From Bacteroidales bacterium (GTDB lineage Bacteria > Bacteroidota > Bacteroidia > Bacteroidales > UBA932): a stretch of 5,698 bases of DNA. The stretch spans positions 1 through 5,698 of the forward strand of contig JAHDRO010000136.1 in NCBI GenBank assembly GCA_018433265.1. The letters are read 5' to 3'. Shown here piece by piece: positions 5,663-5,698 of this stretch (position 1 is its first letter; the number at the start of each line of letters is the position of its first letter). The notes under the pieces were generated by a model. The model did no database searches. It saw only the letters and a list, made by a program, of their open reading frames with translations, and had not been told where the DNA came from. A program made the translations under genes and the position numbers.

Positions 5663-5698
5663 TATTTCTTCCAGAAGATTGTTTATTTCTTTTTTTAC
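5646..5698 (-). CDS. Possible C-terminal end of an upstream gene, overlapping the GldH-like start
   Basis: In the frame that starts at 5696 on the minus strand, the codons read KKRNKQSSGRNNENQK and stop with TAA at 5648-5646. This basic, Asn/Gln-rich tail would overlap the first 17 bases of the lipoprotein gene. In several Bacteroidota, gldH follows a PSP1-domain (RicT/YaaT-like) gene whose product ends in a basic low-complexity tail, so that identity is plausible, but 16 codons in AT-rich DNA could also be chance. Confidence 0.3.
   Translation of the reverse strand, partial: KKRNKQSSGRNNENQK

Noticed and set aside
5663..5698. Extension of the lipoprotein frame to the window edge
   Set aside because: The frame is open, but adding the charged residues VKKEINNLLEEI would push the signal peptide inward; the ATG at 5662 gives a normal lipoprotein signal.

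Overview
The window looks like chromosomal DNA from an AT-rich member of the Bacteroidota, most likely the order Bacteroidales. Four things point there: a b558-type five-helix cytochrome b subunit (SdhC/FrdC); a TrmB whose catalytic loop reads FADPQIKRENKRLTS, a Bacteroidota-style form; a GldH-like lipoprotein; and exact matches to the Bacteroidota -7 promoter element TAnnTTTG in both divergent intergenic gaps. No genus can be named from the sequence alone.

Layout. (1) 1-1146, minus strand: pyrH (UMP kinase) followed by frr (ribosome recycling factor, cut by the left edge). (2) 1147-1281: a divergent gap with interleaved promoter elements for pyrH (leftward) and sdhC (rightward). (3) 1282-1944, plus: sdhC, alone, with no sdhA/frdA or sdhB/frdB after it. 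(4) 1957-3974, minus: a two-gene unit made of a membrane-anchored coiled-coil protein of unknown function and hemW (radical SAM heme chaperone), five bases apart. hemW begins with TTG. (5) 3975-4081: a second divergent gap with a -7 match on each strand. (6) 4082-4570, plus: an unknown protein with two membrane helices and a small C-terminal domain. (7) 4530-5698, minus: trmB (tRNA m7G46 methyltransferase), whose 3' end overlaps the previous gene by 41 bases, preceded by a GldH-like lipoprotein gene and possibly the last codons of a further upstream gene.

The genes are mostly housekeeping: pyrimidine nucleotide supply, ribosome recycling, heme handling, fumarate/succinate respiration, tRNA modification and envelope biogenesis. 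Coding density is very high. No tRNA, rRNA, CRISPR array, insertion sequence, phage gene or integration site was seen, and no stretch over 300 bases lacks a gene.

I did not find a clearly new multi-gene system. The points most worth following are the sdhC gene separated from its partner subunits and next to a heme chaperone gene, the unknown coiled-coil protein in a tight unit with hemW, the unknown two-helix protein, and the short GldH-like lipoprotein with an acidic surface-export-like tail after its lipid-bearing cysteine.
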